64,000 nt of DNA from BOG-931 sp963781725 (GTDB lineage Bacteria; Pseudomonadota; Alphaproteobacteria; Rhizobiales; Xanthobacteraceae), in contig CAWAGV010000002.1 in NCBI GenBank assembly GCA_963781725.1, positions 124,001-188,000 of the forward strand. Reading direction: 5' to 3'. Positions 8,619 to 17,269 of this stretch are shown piece after piece. Position 1 is the first letter of the stretch, and every line of letters begins with the position of its first letter. The translations under genes and the position numbers were made by a program. Under the pieces are notes generated by a model that saw only the letters and a program-made list of their open reading frames with translations, did not search any database and was not told where the DNA came from.

Positions 8619-9608
8619 TCACGACCGAACGGGCGCGAGTTCCGGCCCGTTTGATTTCGATTGCCCTGCGCGCCACTGGCGAATGCGTGCTGGAATTCCC
8701 ATCAGGCCCATCGGCAGGTAGAGGATCGTCAAGACGTAGATCCCGCCGAGCACATACTGCCACCACGGCACCAGCGTGCTGAGATATTCGCGCAGGCCAA
8801 ATACGATCGCGGAGCCGATGGCACCGCCGATCAGCGTCCCCGCCCCGCCCAGCACCACCATCAGCAACGCATCCACCGAGGTGGTCAGCACCACGGTTTC
8901 GGGACTGACCAGCCCGTTGGTGTACGTCCACAACACGCCGGACAAGCCGCCGACGGCGCCGGCGATGACGAAGGCGATGTATTTGTGCAGCCAGGTATTG
9001 TAACCGAGGATCTGCATCCGCAGCTCGCGCTCGCGGATGCCTTCCAGGCTGCGGCCGAACGGAGACCGCACCAGGACGTAAAGCAAAAACAGGGTGCCGG
9101 CGAAGAAGGCAAAGACAAAAAGGAAGAATGTCCGCTCGTTACTCAGATCGAGGCCGAAGCTCGGCCGGCCGCTGACATTGATGCCGTTGTCACCGCCAGT
9201 CAGGGAATTCCAGCGGTAAGCCAATCCCCAGACGCACTGGCCGAGCGCAAGCGTGATCATCAGGAAATAGACGCCGGTGGCGCGTATGGCGAAAAGACCG
9301 AAAAATGCCGCCGTTGCCGCGCCGATCAACATGCCAAGCAGCACCACCAGCCAAAAATCCCAACCGAGGCCAAAGTGGTAGCGGGTGGCGAGGATCGCCG
9401 TCAGATAGGCGCCGACACCGAAATAAGCCGCCTGGCCAAGTGACGCGAGGCCGGAAAAGCCGAGCAGGATATCCACGCTCATCGCCAGAATGGCGAATAC
9501 CAGCGCGCGCGTCGCGAGCAGCACCACAAACGAGTTGGAAAACGGAATGATGACCGCAAGCGCCAGAAGGACCGCGGCGACGATGAGGATCTTTGTTGTC
9601 TGCCTCAT
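8619..9608 (-). CDS. Branched-chain amino acid-type ABC transporter permease (LivM-like)
   Basis: A 329-residue inner-membrane permease of the LivM family with eight to ten membrane segments. The conserved LivM region LLGFSGLASLGQAAYFGVGA is present near residues 50-70, and the cytoplasmic EAA-like loop with RELRMQILGYN lies in the second half. The ATG at 9608 is chosen; a GTG at 9614 in the same frame is an equal alternative. It follows livH by about 10 bp. The C-terminal tail is basic and short. It works with LivH to form the membrane channel of the LIV-type system. Confidence 0.88.
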   Translation of the reverse strand: MRQTTKILIVAAVLLALAVIIPFSNSFVVLLATRALVFAILAMSVDILLGFSGLASLGQAAYFGVGAYLTAILATRYHFGLGWDFWLVVLLGMLIGAATAAFFGLFAIRATGVYFLMITLALGQCVWGLAYRWNSLTGGDNGINVSGRPSFGLDLSNERTFFLFVFAFFAGTLFLLYVLVRSPFGRSLEGIRERELRMQILGYNTWLHKYIAFVIAGAVGGLSGVLWTYTNGLVSPETVVLTTSVDALLMVVLGGAGTLIGGAIGSAIVFGLREYLSTLVPWWQYVLGGIYVLTILYLPMGLMGIPARIRQWRAGQSKSNGPELAPVRS

Positions 9609-9620
9609 CGCCACCCGGCT

Positions 9621-10481
9621 TCACTCACGTCCGAACAGGCCGGTCGGCTTGATCGCCAGGATCAGCACCATCGGCGCATAAAGCGTGAAATAGGCGAGCT
9701 CAGGAAACAGCGCCTTGCCGAAATTATCGGCGAGACCAACCAGCATCGCGCCGATGGCGGCACCGCCGAGGCTGCTCATGCCGCCGATAATGACGACCGC
9801 GAAGGCGAGCGGCAGCATTTCAAAATCAAGACCGGGATAGACGCCGAGAAAAGCGCCGCCGATGACGCCGCCGAGCGCGGCGAGAAACGCGCCAAGCGCA
9901 AAGATCAGCATGGAAATTCGGTTGGTGTCGATGCCGACGCCGCGCGCCATTTGCGCATCGTCGACGGTCGCGCGCACCGCGGCGCCGATCCGCGTCTTTT
10001 CGATGACCAGCCAGGTCGCAACCCCGATCACCAGCGCGACCACGATCATGAATATGCGGTAGAGCGGGAAATAGAGGCCGCCGATCACGACACTGTGGGT
10101 CAGCGCGCTCGGCGGATGAATTTCCATATTATTGCCGCCCCAGATATCGAGTGCGGCTTGCTGAAACAAAAAAGCGAAGCCGACGGTCAGCAACACTTGC
10201 CGCAACGGGTCGAAACCCAGCGGCCGCAGAAACACCCGCTCCATGACCAGACCGACGATCGCGATTGCGATGCCGGCGACCGGGATCGCTAGATACCAGG
10301 AATCGGTCGTCCAGATCACCGAGAGGGCGACGTAGCCGCCAAGCAAGAAATACGAGCCATGCGACAGGTTGACGATTCGCATGACGCCGAAGATCAGCGA
10401 CAGCCCGCTGCCGACCAGGAACAGAAGCGCGCCATAGGACACGCCGTTGAAGGTCTGAATCAGCCAAAACCGCGCATCCAC
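9621..10481 (-). CDS. Branched-chain amino acid-type ABC transporter permease (LivH-like)
   Basis: A 286-residue inner-membrane permease of the LivH family. The N-terminal signature GVSYGALLFLVGSGLSLIFG is diagnostic, as is the GGMSSLGGAAIGAMLVGL segment near residue 230. This is the first gene of the eight-gene minus-strand ABC operon (livH, livM, livK, livG, livF, two SsuC-like permeases, NMT1-type binding protein). The promoter should lie in the 90 bp upstream, between here and the end of the DUF1045 gene, but no convincing -35/-10 pair stands out. Confidence 0.88.
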   Translation of the reverse strand: MDARFWLIQTFNGVSYGALLFLVGSGLSLIFGVMRIVNLSHGSYFLLGGYVALSVIWTTDSWYLAIPVAGIAIAIVGLVMERVFLRPLGFDPLRQVLLTVGFAFLFQQAALDIWGGNNMEIHPPSALTHSVVIGGLYFPLYRIFMIVVALVIGVATWLVIEKTRIGAAVRATVDDAQMARGVGIDTNRISMLIFALGAFLAALGGVIGGAFLGVYPGLDFEMLPLAFAVVIIGGMSSLGGAAIGAMLVGLADNFGKALFPELAYFTLYAPMVLILAIKPTGLFGRE

Positions 10482-10570
10482 GGCTTCCGTCCCCGTCCCT
10501 GGCGCCCCACCCTTTTGTGGGAGCTTAGCCCAGGTACAGAGGCCTCGGATAGACGAAGTGCCGCAGCAAC

Positions 10571-11316
10571 TTAAGTGTCACCGCCCAGCGGCACGCTGCT
10601 GATCAGGCGAAAGGATGCGTCAGGCGCTTCTTGTTTGACCAGCGCGATGCGGTCGATCGCAACTGCCGTTTCCATACCGCCCCGCCGAAAAGCTTCGAGC
10701 AGGACCGACAGGATCGATTTGCGGCGGCTCGCCGGAACTTTGCCGGTCAGGGTCATGTGAAACTGGTACTGCGAAAGCACGTACGGGTATCCCCAGCGGT
10801 CGAGATTGCGGATCTGCTCCTCGTTGAGCTTCAGCGCGATCGTCGGGCCCGCTCTTGCGGCTTGATCGGCGCGCGATAGGCGTCGAATATCGTCGTACAC
10901 GATGCCGCCAGCGCTTCCAGTGCCGGCTCGCTGTCATGCGGCACGATGGCGAAAAAGCCGGCGAGCAGCCGCACCGCGGGGACGAAGGTGCGGACCGCAT
11001 GACCCAGCCGCGCAAAGTCTTGCAGAGCCTTGATGAGCTGCTGCTCGGAGCGGGATGGCAGCAGGTGGAATGGCGCCTTCAGCGTGGCGTGGAAGCCGTA
11101 GCGGCGCGGCTCCGCGGTCAGTTCGCTCCAGTTCACGGTGCCGGCCGACGTGTCGGGGAAATCCACCGGCTCGCCGGTATAGCAATCGTAGCCCAGGATC
11201 GAACTGCCGAATCCATAGAGTTTCGACCGCGCCGGCGGCACAAAGTAGATGGCATATCGGGGCCCTGATCCACGAAAGTAATGCTGCCCGCCAAAATGGC
11301 CGGGGTGCTCCCTCAC
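10571..11316 (-). pseudogene. DUF1045 family protein (2H-phosphoesterase-like), frameshifted
   Basis: Two overlapping frames together make one DUF1045 protein, a family related to 2H phosphoesterases and often found with phosphonate-degradation genes. The first frame has GPRYAIYFVPP, the core TAEPRRYGFHATLKAPF (first H-x-T) and ends after FDAYRAPIKPQER. The second frame continues with LDRWGYPYVL and QFHMTLTG (second H-x-T). One base appears to be missing in the GGGCCC run at 10845-10850; restoring it gives about 248 residues, the usual family length. It may be a real pseudogene or a sequencing indel in a GC homopolymer. The start is unclear; GTG at 11316 is a guess. No phn genes are nearby. 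Confidence 0.75.
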
Positions 11317-11457
11317 CTGCGCGCTGCGACGCTGCAATATGATGATTTGGTGACTGCTGCGTGACAGTTCGTCCCGCGCTCGACCGGCGCCGGGGACCTG
11401 TTCAGAAGGCTTGATTTTGTTAGTGTCCGGCCCCGAAAAACAGACAGGAGCGCGTCA

Positions 11458-12183
11458 ATGGCTGAGAAAAAGGTGCCGTATCAGGTCAATGGGCGGCAGT
11501 TCGAGGGCATGATCGTCTACGACGACGGCGTGAAGGCAAAACGCCCGGCCGTCTTCATGCAGCCGGACTGGAAGGGCGTCTGCGCCGACACCGTCGGCCA
11601 GGCGCGCACCGTCGCCGGCAAGGACTACGTCGTGCTGATGGCCGACATGTTCGGTGCCGGATATGGCGACAAGCCGAAAAACCCGGATCAACTGCGGGCG
11701 GGAATGCTGGCCGTCCACAAGGACCGCCCCTTCACGATCTCCTGCGGCAAGGCCGCCCATGATGCGCTCATCGCCGAGGCGGACAAGCTCGGCTTGATCG
11801 ATCCGGCCAGGAAAGTCGCAATCGGCTATTGCGCCGGCGGCGGCTACATCCTTGAGCAGGCCCGCGACGGCCTCGACTTCAAGGCGGTCGTCGTATTCCA
11901 CGTGACCAATCCCAATCCCGTGGTGGCCGGCACGCCCTGCAATATCAAAGGCCGGGTCCTGGCCATCCATGGGGCGGCGGATCCGATCACGCCGAAGCCG
12001 ATGATGGATGTATTCGAGAAAGAACTCACCGACGCCGAGGTCGACTGGGAAATCATGATGTTCGGCGAAGGCGTGCATTCATTCTGTGACCTCACCGCCA
12101 ACACCGACGCGACGCGCTACGACGCGAAGCTCTGCCGCAAATCCTATATGCTGATGCGCGATTTCTTCACCGAAACGCTGTAA
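11458..12183 (+). CDS. Dienelactone hydrolase family protein
   Basis: A 241-residue alpha/beta hydrolase of the dienelactone hydrolase family, which cleave enol-lactones in chlorocatechol breakdown and related esters; many relatives have unknown substrates. The nucleophile is a cysteine in IGYCAGGGYILEQ, as in true DLH, rather than serine. The acid is likely the aspartate of GAADPITPKP and the catalytic histidine the one in GEGVHSFCD. The ATG follows AGGAG by about 8 bases. It stands alone, divergent from the DUF1045 gene and convergent with the TPM-domain cluster. It is predicted cytoplasmic, with no signal peptide. Confidence 0.87.
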   Translation: MAEKKVPYQVNGRQFEGMIVYDDGVKAKRPAVFMQPDWKGVCADTVGQARTVAGKDYVVLMADMFGAGYGDKPKNPDQLRAGMLAVHKDRPFTISCGKAAHDALIAEADKLGLIDPARKVAIGYCAGGGYILEQARDGLDFKAVVVFHVTNPNPVVAGTPCNIKGRVLAIHGAADPITPKPMMDVFEKELTDAEVDWEIMMFGEGVHSFCDLTANTDATRYDAKLCRKSYMLMRDFFTETL

Positions 12184-12191
12184 CTGCCAGT

Positions 12192-12800
12192 CTAGATGAC
12201 GTAGAGCCGCTCCGGCAGGCTGTTCGGTGAACCGTCCGGCGGCGCGTGTGCGGCAAGCACATTGCCGCAGCGCTCGATCGCGGCGATGAACCCCGGTGCA
12301 ATATGACCCGCGCTCATGTGGCCGGTCAGTTCATTAATGGCGGCCTGCCATTCCGCAGCAGGTACTTTTTCCGCGATCCCCTCGTCGGCAACGATCCGGG
12401 CATAGTGTTCGGCCAGCGAAACGTAGATCAGCACGCCGCACCGGTTGGTGGTGCGGGTAATACCGCGCAGCACGAATTGCTCGATGGCGGCGCGATGCGC
12501 GCGGGCACGCTTGACTGCGCCCGGCACCAGCGCGAACCGCAGCGGCATCAGGTTGAACAGAAAGCCGGCAACGATGAAGACCGCGAGTTGCACCAGATAG
12601 ATCCTCTGGACGCTCCATTGGGTCAATAAAATCATTGGCAACGGGGCAGCGAGCGCCAGAACACTTGCCCATAAAATTGGAATGTACGCATAAGCCGATG
12701 AGGCGTGGGCCAGCACGCAAACGATCTGTCCGCAGGTGCGTTTTTCCACATCGCGGATCGCCGCCGAAACTGCTTCGTGATCTTCCTTGCTCAGTTGCAT
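12192..12800 (-). CDS. TPM domain-containing membrane protein (short form)
   Basis: A 202-residue member of the TPM_phosphatase superfamily of the type with an internal membrane hairpin. It starts with an amphipathic EDHEAVSAAIRDVEKRTCGQIV stretch equivalent to the TPM N-terminus, then two hydrophobic segments (about residues 38-58 and 68-88), then the second half of the TPM fold with TNRCGVLIYVSLAEHYARIV. The ATG at 12800 overlaps the upstream stop (TGATG), so it is translationally coupled to the preceding TPM gene. It is the last gene of a lemA-TPM-TPM-TPM operon. Biochemical role unknown. Confidence 0.8.
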   Translation of the reverse strand: MQLSKEDHEAVSAAIRDVEKRTCGQIVCVLAHASSAYAYIPILWASVLALAAPLPMILLTQWSVQRIYLVQLAVFIVAGFLFNLMPLRFALVPGAVKRARAHRAAIEQFVLRGITRTTNRCGVLIYVSLAEHYARIVADEGIAEKVPAAEWQAAINELTGHMSAGHIAPGFIAAIERCGNVLAAHAPPDGSPNSLPERLYVI

Positions 12801-13612
12801 CACCAGCTCCCAGATGCGCCGCCGCCACCCGACGAACCGCCGTCGCCGGAGAAACCACTATCCGAAGAACTACTGCTCGAAGACGAGTCGCTGCTGCTCC
12901 AGCTTGAAGACGAGCTCCACGACGAGCTTTTGTCCCGCACGAAGACCTTTTGACCATGCCGCGTGACGTAGTGGCCGGAAGGCCCGGACACCAGCCTGGC
13001 AATTCCGGCGATGAGCAGCCGAAGGACAAGCGCCACAGCCAGGAAGCCGAGGATCGGCAGCAATGTGTTCAAGGCGCCAGGCTCGTCGGTGCGCAGCAAA
13101 GACTGCGGTTGCGGCTGCCAGTCGGCGGTATCTCCGTTCAGCACGCTGATAATGCCGTCGACACCGCGCTCGATGCCGCCGGAAAAATCGCCGGATTTGA
13201 ACCGAGGAATGATCGCGCTTGAGATGATCACCGAGGACAATGCGTCGGTCAGCGTGCCTTCCAGGCCGTAGCCGACCTCGATGCGGACCTTGCGTTCGCT
13301 CGGGGCGACAAGCAGCAGCACGCCGTTGTTCTTTTGCGCCTGGCCAAGCTTCCACGTGCGGAAAAGCTCATTGGCATAAGTCTCGATATCGCTGCCCTCC
13401 AGCGACTTCACCGTAGCGACAACGAGTTGAATGCCGGACTTTTGCTCGAGCGCCTGCGATTTCGCGGTGATATCGGCGCGGCTTTCGCTCGACATCACTC
13501 CGGCCTGATCGACCACACGGCCGCTCAGGGCCGGAAAATCGAATGCGAAAGCAAACACGCAATTGAGGCAAAGCAGCGCAAGACCGGTGAAAAACGAGAC
13601 AGAAATCCGCAT
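12800..13612 (-). CDS. TPM domain-containing protein (YgcG family), Ser-rich tail
   Basis: A 270-residue membrane-anchored protein: signal peptide (residues 1-24), a periplasmic TPM domain starting with FPALSGRVVDQAGVMS and including ETYANELFRTWKLG and NNGVLLLVAPSERKVRIEVG, a membrane segment near residue 190, and a low-complexity cytoplasmic tail. The tail is built of Ser, Trp and Asp, then Gly and Ser, ending GGASGSW. It overlaps both neighbours by TGATG. It is a clear duplicate of the next gene upstream, but the tail differs (Ser-rich here, Gly-rich there). TPM domains are linked in the literature to photosystem repair in plants and to envelope maintenance in bacteria; function here is not known. 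Confidence 0.85.
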   Translation of the reverse strand: MRISVSFFTGLALLCLNCVFAFAFDFPALSGRVVDQAGVMSSESRADITAKSQALEQKSGIQLVVATVKSLEGSDIETYANELFRTWKLGQAQKNNGVLLLVAPSERKVRIEVGYGLEGTLTDALSSVIISSAIIPRFKSGDFSGGIERGVDGIISVLNGDTADWQPQPQSLLRTDEPGALNTLLPILGFLAVALVLRLLIAGIARLVSGPSGHYVTRHGQKVFVRDKSSSWSSSSSWSSSDSSSSSSSSDSGFSGDGGSSGGGGASGSW

Positions 13613-14376
13613 CACCAGCCCCCCGACGCTCCCCCGCCGCCGGAAGAACCACCTCCGCCGGAGAAACCGCCGCCGAAGCCGCCGCCAAAACCACCCCCTC
13701 CGCCGCCCCAGCTCGAACCGCCATAGGGGATGAGCGGGCCGACGCCGCGTCTCGTCATGCCGCCGCCGGGACCGCTCGAGTTGCGGGTGAGATACCAGAA
13801 GATGAAAATAATCAGCAGGAAGAACAGGAAAGGAAAGATCTGATTGAAGTCGGCGGCGGGATCGTCTTGCCGGACATTGATCTTTGGCTGCCAGTCCGCG
13901 GTGTCGCCACTCAGGATGCTGATAATCCCGTCAACACCGCGCTCGATCCCGCCGGAAAAGTCTCCGGCCTTGAAGCGCGGAATGATCGCGGTTGAAATAA
14001 CAACCGACGACAAGGCATCAGTCAGCGTTCCTTCGAGCCCGTAACCGACCTCGATGCGGACCTTGTGCTCGTTTGGCGCAACCAGCAGCAATACGCCGTT
14101 GTTCTTTTGCGCCTGCCCAAGCTTCCAGGTGCGGAACAACTGATTGGCGTAAGTCTCGATATCGCCGCCCTCAAGCGACTTCACCGTGGCGACGACCAGT
14201 TGGATGCCGGACTTGTCCTCGAGGTCCTTCAGCTTCGTTTCGATCCTGGTCTTGCTGTCGGCCGAAATGATGCCGGCCTGATCGACCACGCGGCCGGTCA
14301 GCTGTGGAAAATCGAGCGCGAACGCCGCCGTGACGAGGCAGAAAACCAGCGCAGCGCCACGGACCAGTCTGGTCAT
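13612..14376 (-). CDS. TPM domain-containing protein (YgcG family), Gly-rich tail
   Basis: A 254-residue paralogue of the adjacent downstream gene. A signal peptide (residues 1-20) is followed by a TPM domain with FPQLTGRVVDQAGIIS, ETYANQLFRTWKLG and NEHKVRIEVGYGLEGTLTDALS, then a membrane helix FPFLFFLLIIFIFWYL, and a glycine-rich tail (GGGGGGFGGGFGGGFSGGGG) ending in GGW. The tail type is typical of YgcG proteins. It follows lemA by 25 bp. The pair presumably arose by tandem duplication, as TPM domains are almost identical over long stretches. Predicted inner membrane with the TPM domain outside the cytoplasm. Confidence 0.87.
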   Translation of the reverse strand: MTRLVRGAALVFCLVTAAFALDFPQLTGRVVDQAGIISADSKTRIETKLKDLEDKSGIQLVVATVKSLEGGDIETYANQLFRTWKLGQAQKNNGVLLLVAPNEHKVRIEVGYGLEGTLTDALSSVVISTAIIPRFKAGDFSGGIERGVDGIISILSGDTADWQPKINVRQDDPAADFNQIFPFLFFLLIIFIFWYLTRNSSGPGGGMTRRGVGPLIPYGGSSWGGGGGGFGGGFGGGFSGGGGSSGGGGASGGW

Positions 14377-14401
14377 TGTCTACGTCAGAACTTCGTCTGC
14401 G

Positions 14402-15001
14402 TCAGAATTTCACCTGCGGCGGCTTCTGCGCATCATCATTAGCCGTGAATTCCGCCATCGGCTTTTCGCCGGAGAACAGGGTTTTGGCCCACAGGACGGT
14501 CGGGAATGTCCGGAGCGAAAGATTATAAGCGCGGACCGCTTCGATGTAATCGCGCCGCGCTACCGCAATGCGGTTCTCGGTACCCTCGAGCTGCGATTGC
14601 AGCGCGAGGAAGTTCGCGTTCGATTTCAGATCCGGATAGTTCTCGGTCACGGCCAGCAGACGGCCGAGAACGCCGGTCAACTGGTTCTGCGCATCCTGAA
14701 ACGCCTTGAGTTTGTCTGGATCGGTCAGGTCCGAGGCATCGAGTTTGATTTGCGTCGCCTTGGCGCGCGCTTCGACAACCGCGGTAAGAACGTTTTTCTC
14801 CTGGGCGGCATAGCCCTGAACGGTCGATACAAGATTAGGGATCAGGTCGGCGCGGCGCTGATACTGGTTCTGAACGTCCGCCCAGCGCGCTTTGGCCTGC
14901 TCCTGAAGCGTCGGGATCGTGTTGTAGCCGCAGGCCGACAGCGCCAGGCCCAGCGCCACGACGCCCAGCACGACGCGAATTCGGGATACGAGGTTGGTCA
15001 T
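14402..15001 (-). CDS. lemA: LemA family lipoprotein
   Basis: A 199-residue LemA family protein: a lipoprotein signal ending in the lipobox LSAC at about residues 22-25, then a helical bundle domain with YNTIPTLQEQAKARWADVQN and RRADLIPNLVSTVQGYAAQE, the most conserved part of the family. The ATG at 15001 follows GGAGGGCGAAA and is favoured over an ATG at 15022. It heads the operon with three TPM-domain genes; lemA next to YgcG-type genes is a recurrent arrangement. LemA is thought to act in the envelope, but a defined reaction is not known. Confidence 0.9.
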   Translation of the reverse strand: MTNLVSRIRVVLGVVALGLALSACGYNTIPTLQEQAKARWADVQNQYQRRADLIPNLVSTVQGYAAQEKNVLTAVVEARAKATQIKLDASDLTDPDKLKAFQDAQNQLTGVLGRLLAVTENYPDLKSNANFLALQSQLEGTENRIAVARRDYIEAVRAYNLSLRTFPTVLWAKTLFSGEKPMAEFTANDDAQKPPQVKF

Positions 15002-15040
15002 TTTCGCCCTCCATCGTGCCACGTGCCCGCGGCGATGACT

Positions 15041-16132
15041 TTAACCCTCGACTAACTCGGTACCGGCGATTTCGATACCGAATCCGGACAAGCCCACATA
15101 AGTCGTACGGCGCGACGATGTCAGCAGCCGGATCGAACGAACGCCGAGCTCCCTGAGAATCTGCGCGCCCAGGCCGACCTCACGCCATTGCCGCGTACGC
15201 GCCTCGTCGGAGGCGGTATCGTTTTTGGGAATCGAAACGATGGGTACGCCGGCAGTGCCGTCACGCAGCAGGACCATCACCCCCCTGCCCTCGGCCTTGA
15301 ATTTTGCCAGTGCCTGGTGGATCGGCTTGGCGCCGCCGAACACGTCGGAAATGATGTTGGCGCGATGCAGGCGGGTAAGCACGTTCCTGCCGTCGCCGAT
15401 TTGGCCGTACACGAAAGCCATGTGATAGACCGGATCGAACGGCGTGAGAAAAGCGTAACCGGTCAAGGTGCCGATCTCGGATTCGACCGGAAACTCACCG
15501 GCGCGTTCGATGAGCTTGTCGCGCGCCTGACGATAGGCGATCAGTTCGGCAATCGAGACACGCAGCAATTTGTGACGCTCGGCAAATACCGCCAGATCAG
15601 GCCCCCGCATCACCGTGCCATCGTCGTTCATCAGTTCGGCAAGCACCCCGACCGGCGGTACGCCGGCGAGGCGACAGAAATCCACGCAAGCCTCGGTATG
15701 GCCGGACCGCATCAACACGCCGCCCTCTTTCGCCACCAGCGGAAAGACGTGGCCGGGCCGGACGAAGTCGGCTGCTCCGCTATTGCCGTTGGCGAGCCCA
15801 CGCACGGTATTGTTGCGCTCCTCGGCGGATATTCCGGTAGTCAAACCGTGCCGGACGTCCACCGACACCGTGAACGCGGTGCCGAGCGGCGCGTCGTTAC
15901 GCGCCACCATCGGGTCGAGGTGCAGGCGGCGAGCTTCTTCAGGCGCCAGCGGCGCGCAAACAATGCCCGATGTATTGCGAATGATGAACGCCATCTTCTC
16001 CGGCGTGCACAGGCTCGCAGCGACGAACAGATCGCCTTCGTTCTCACGGTCGTCGTCGTCAGCGACAATAATGATTTCGCCGCGCGCAAAAGCGGCGACG
16101 GCGTTTTGGATGCGTTGATGAGCGTCTTCCAT
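15041..16132 (-). CDS. ribB: 3,4-dihydroxy-2-butanone 4-phosphate synthase with degenerate GTP cyclohydrolase II-like domain (RibBX type)
   Basis: A 363-residue fusion. The N-terminal domain (about residues 1-200) is RibB, which makes 3,4-dihydroxy-2-butanone 4-phosphate from ribulose 5-phosphate for riboflavin synthesis; the acidic loop DDDDRENEGDLF and the HTEACVDFCRLAG region are intact. The C-terminal domain is aligned with GTP cyclohydrolase II, but the three zinc-binding cysteines expected around LTRLHRANIISDVFGGAKPIHQALAKF are missing, so RibA activity is unlikely. This matches the RibBX variants known from proteobacteria. The gene lies 12 bp after aroC and is probably co-transcribed with it. 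Confidence 0.9.
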   Translation of the reverse strand: MEDAHQRIQNAVAAFARGEIIIVADDDDRENEGDLFVAASLCTPEKMAFIIRNTSGIVCAPLAPEEARRLHLDPMVARNDAPLGTAFTVSVDVRHGLTTGISAEERNNTVRGLANGNSGAADFVRPGHVFPLVAKEGGVLMRSGHTEACVDFCRLAGVPPVGVLAELMNDDGTVMRGPDLAVFAERHKLLRVSIAELIAYRQARDKLIERAGEFPVESEIGTLTGYAFLTPFDPVYHMAFVYGQIGDGRNVLTRLHRANIISDVFGGAKPIHQALAKFKAEGRGVMVLLRDGTAGVPIVSIPKNDTASDEARTRQWREVGLGAQILRELGVRSIRLLTSSRRTTYVGLSGFGIEIAGTELVEG

Positions 16133-16144
16133 ACTCTGCTTTCG

Positions 16145-17269
16145 TCAGCGCCCCGGCGCTGAAAACGGCCAAGCCGGAGTGTCACCGACCTGACCGCGCT
16201 GGCGTAGATAATGATCCGCAACGATGCACGCCACCATCGCCTCACCGATCGGCACGGCACGGATGCCGACGCACGGGTCATGGCGGCCCTTGGTGGAGAT
16301 TTCGTCCTCGCGGCCGTAACGATCGACGGTGCGGCGCGGATTGAGGATCGACGATGTCGGTTTGACCGCAAAGCGCGCAACCACCGGCTGTCCGGTCGAG
16401 ATGCCGCCGAGGATGCCGCCGGCATGGTTGGACAGGAACAACGGCTTGCCGTCGTTCCCCATGCGCATCTCGTCGCCATTTTCCTCGCCGGACAATTCCG
16501 CCGCAGCGAAGCCCGCACCGATCTCGACACCCTTGACCGCATTGATGCTCATCAGCGCGGCAGCAAGATCGCCGTCGAGCTTGCCGTAGATCGGCGCGCC
16601 CAGACCCGGCGGCACGCCTTCGGCGACGATTTCAATCACTGCACCGATAGACGAGCCTTCCTTGCGCACGCCATCGAGATAGTCTTCGTAGAATTTTGCC
16701 GCTTTGGCGTCGGGGCAGAAGAATGCGTTGCGTTCGACTTCGGCCCAGTCCCATTTGGCGCGGTCAATCTTGTGCGGCCCCATCTGCACCAGCGCGCCGC
16801 GCACCTGAAGGCCTGGCACGATCTTGCGGGCGATCGCACCGGCGGCAACGCGGGTCGCGGTCTCGCGCGCCGACTGCCGGCCGCCACCACGGTAATCGCG
16901 AAGGCCGTATTTGACATCATAGGTATAGTCGGCGTGGCCCGGCCGGTACTTGTCCTTGATGTCGGTATAGTCGCGCGAACGCTGATCGACATTGTCGATG
17001 ACAAGCGCGATCGGCGTGCCGGTCGTCACCTGCTTGCCGCTCGCTTCATCGATGAACACCCCGGATAGGATACGGACCGTATCGGGTTCCTGCCGCTGCG
17101 TGGTGAAACGCGACTGACCGGGCCGGCGGCGGTCGAGATACGGCTGGATGTCGGCTTCAGTCAGGGGAATACGCGGCGGACAGCCGTCAACCACGCAGCC
17201 GATCGCCGGCCCGTGGCTCTCACCGAAGGTCGTCACCCGAAATAAATGCCCGAACGTATTGAACGACAT
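16145..17269 (-). CDS. aroC: Chorismate synthase
   Basis: A 374-residue chorismate synthase, which converts EPSP to chorismate, the last shared step of aromatic amino acid synthesis, using reduced FMN. The start MSFNTFGHLFRVTTFGESHG is canonical; an upstream in-frame start at 17305 would add a non-conserved leader. The signature regions GESHGPAIGCVVDGCPP, RRPGQSRFTTQRQEPD, YRGGGRQSARETATRVAAGA and SNHAGGILGGISTGQP are all present. ribB follows directly. The length is normal for the family, and all visible catalytic elements (the two conserved histidines and the serine-rich phosphate loop) are in place. Confidence 0.96.
   Translation of the reverse strand: MSFNTFGHLFRVTTFGESHGPAIGCVVDGCPPRIPLTEADIQPYLDRRRPGQSRFTTQRQEPDTVRILSGVFIDEASGKQVTTGTPIALVIDNVDQRSRDYTDIKDKYRPGHADYTYDVKYGLRDYRGGGRQSARETATRVAAGAIARKIVPGLQVRGALVQMGPHKIDRAKWDWAEVERNAFFCPDAKAAKFYEDYLDGVRKEGSSIGAVIEIVAEGVPPGLGAPIYGKLDGDLAAALMSINAVKGVEIGAGFAAAELSGEENGDEMRMGNDGKPLFLSNHAGGILGGISTGQPVVARFAVKPTSSILNPRRTVDRYGREDEISTKGRHDPCVGIRAVPIGEAMVACIVADHYLRQRGQVGDTPAWPFSAPGR

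Noticed and set aside
10571..10900. A stand-alone 109-residue gene
   Set aside because: It is the second half of the DUF1045 protein broken by a one-base indel.
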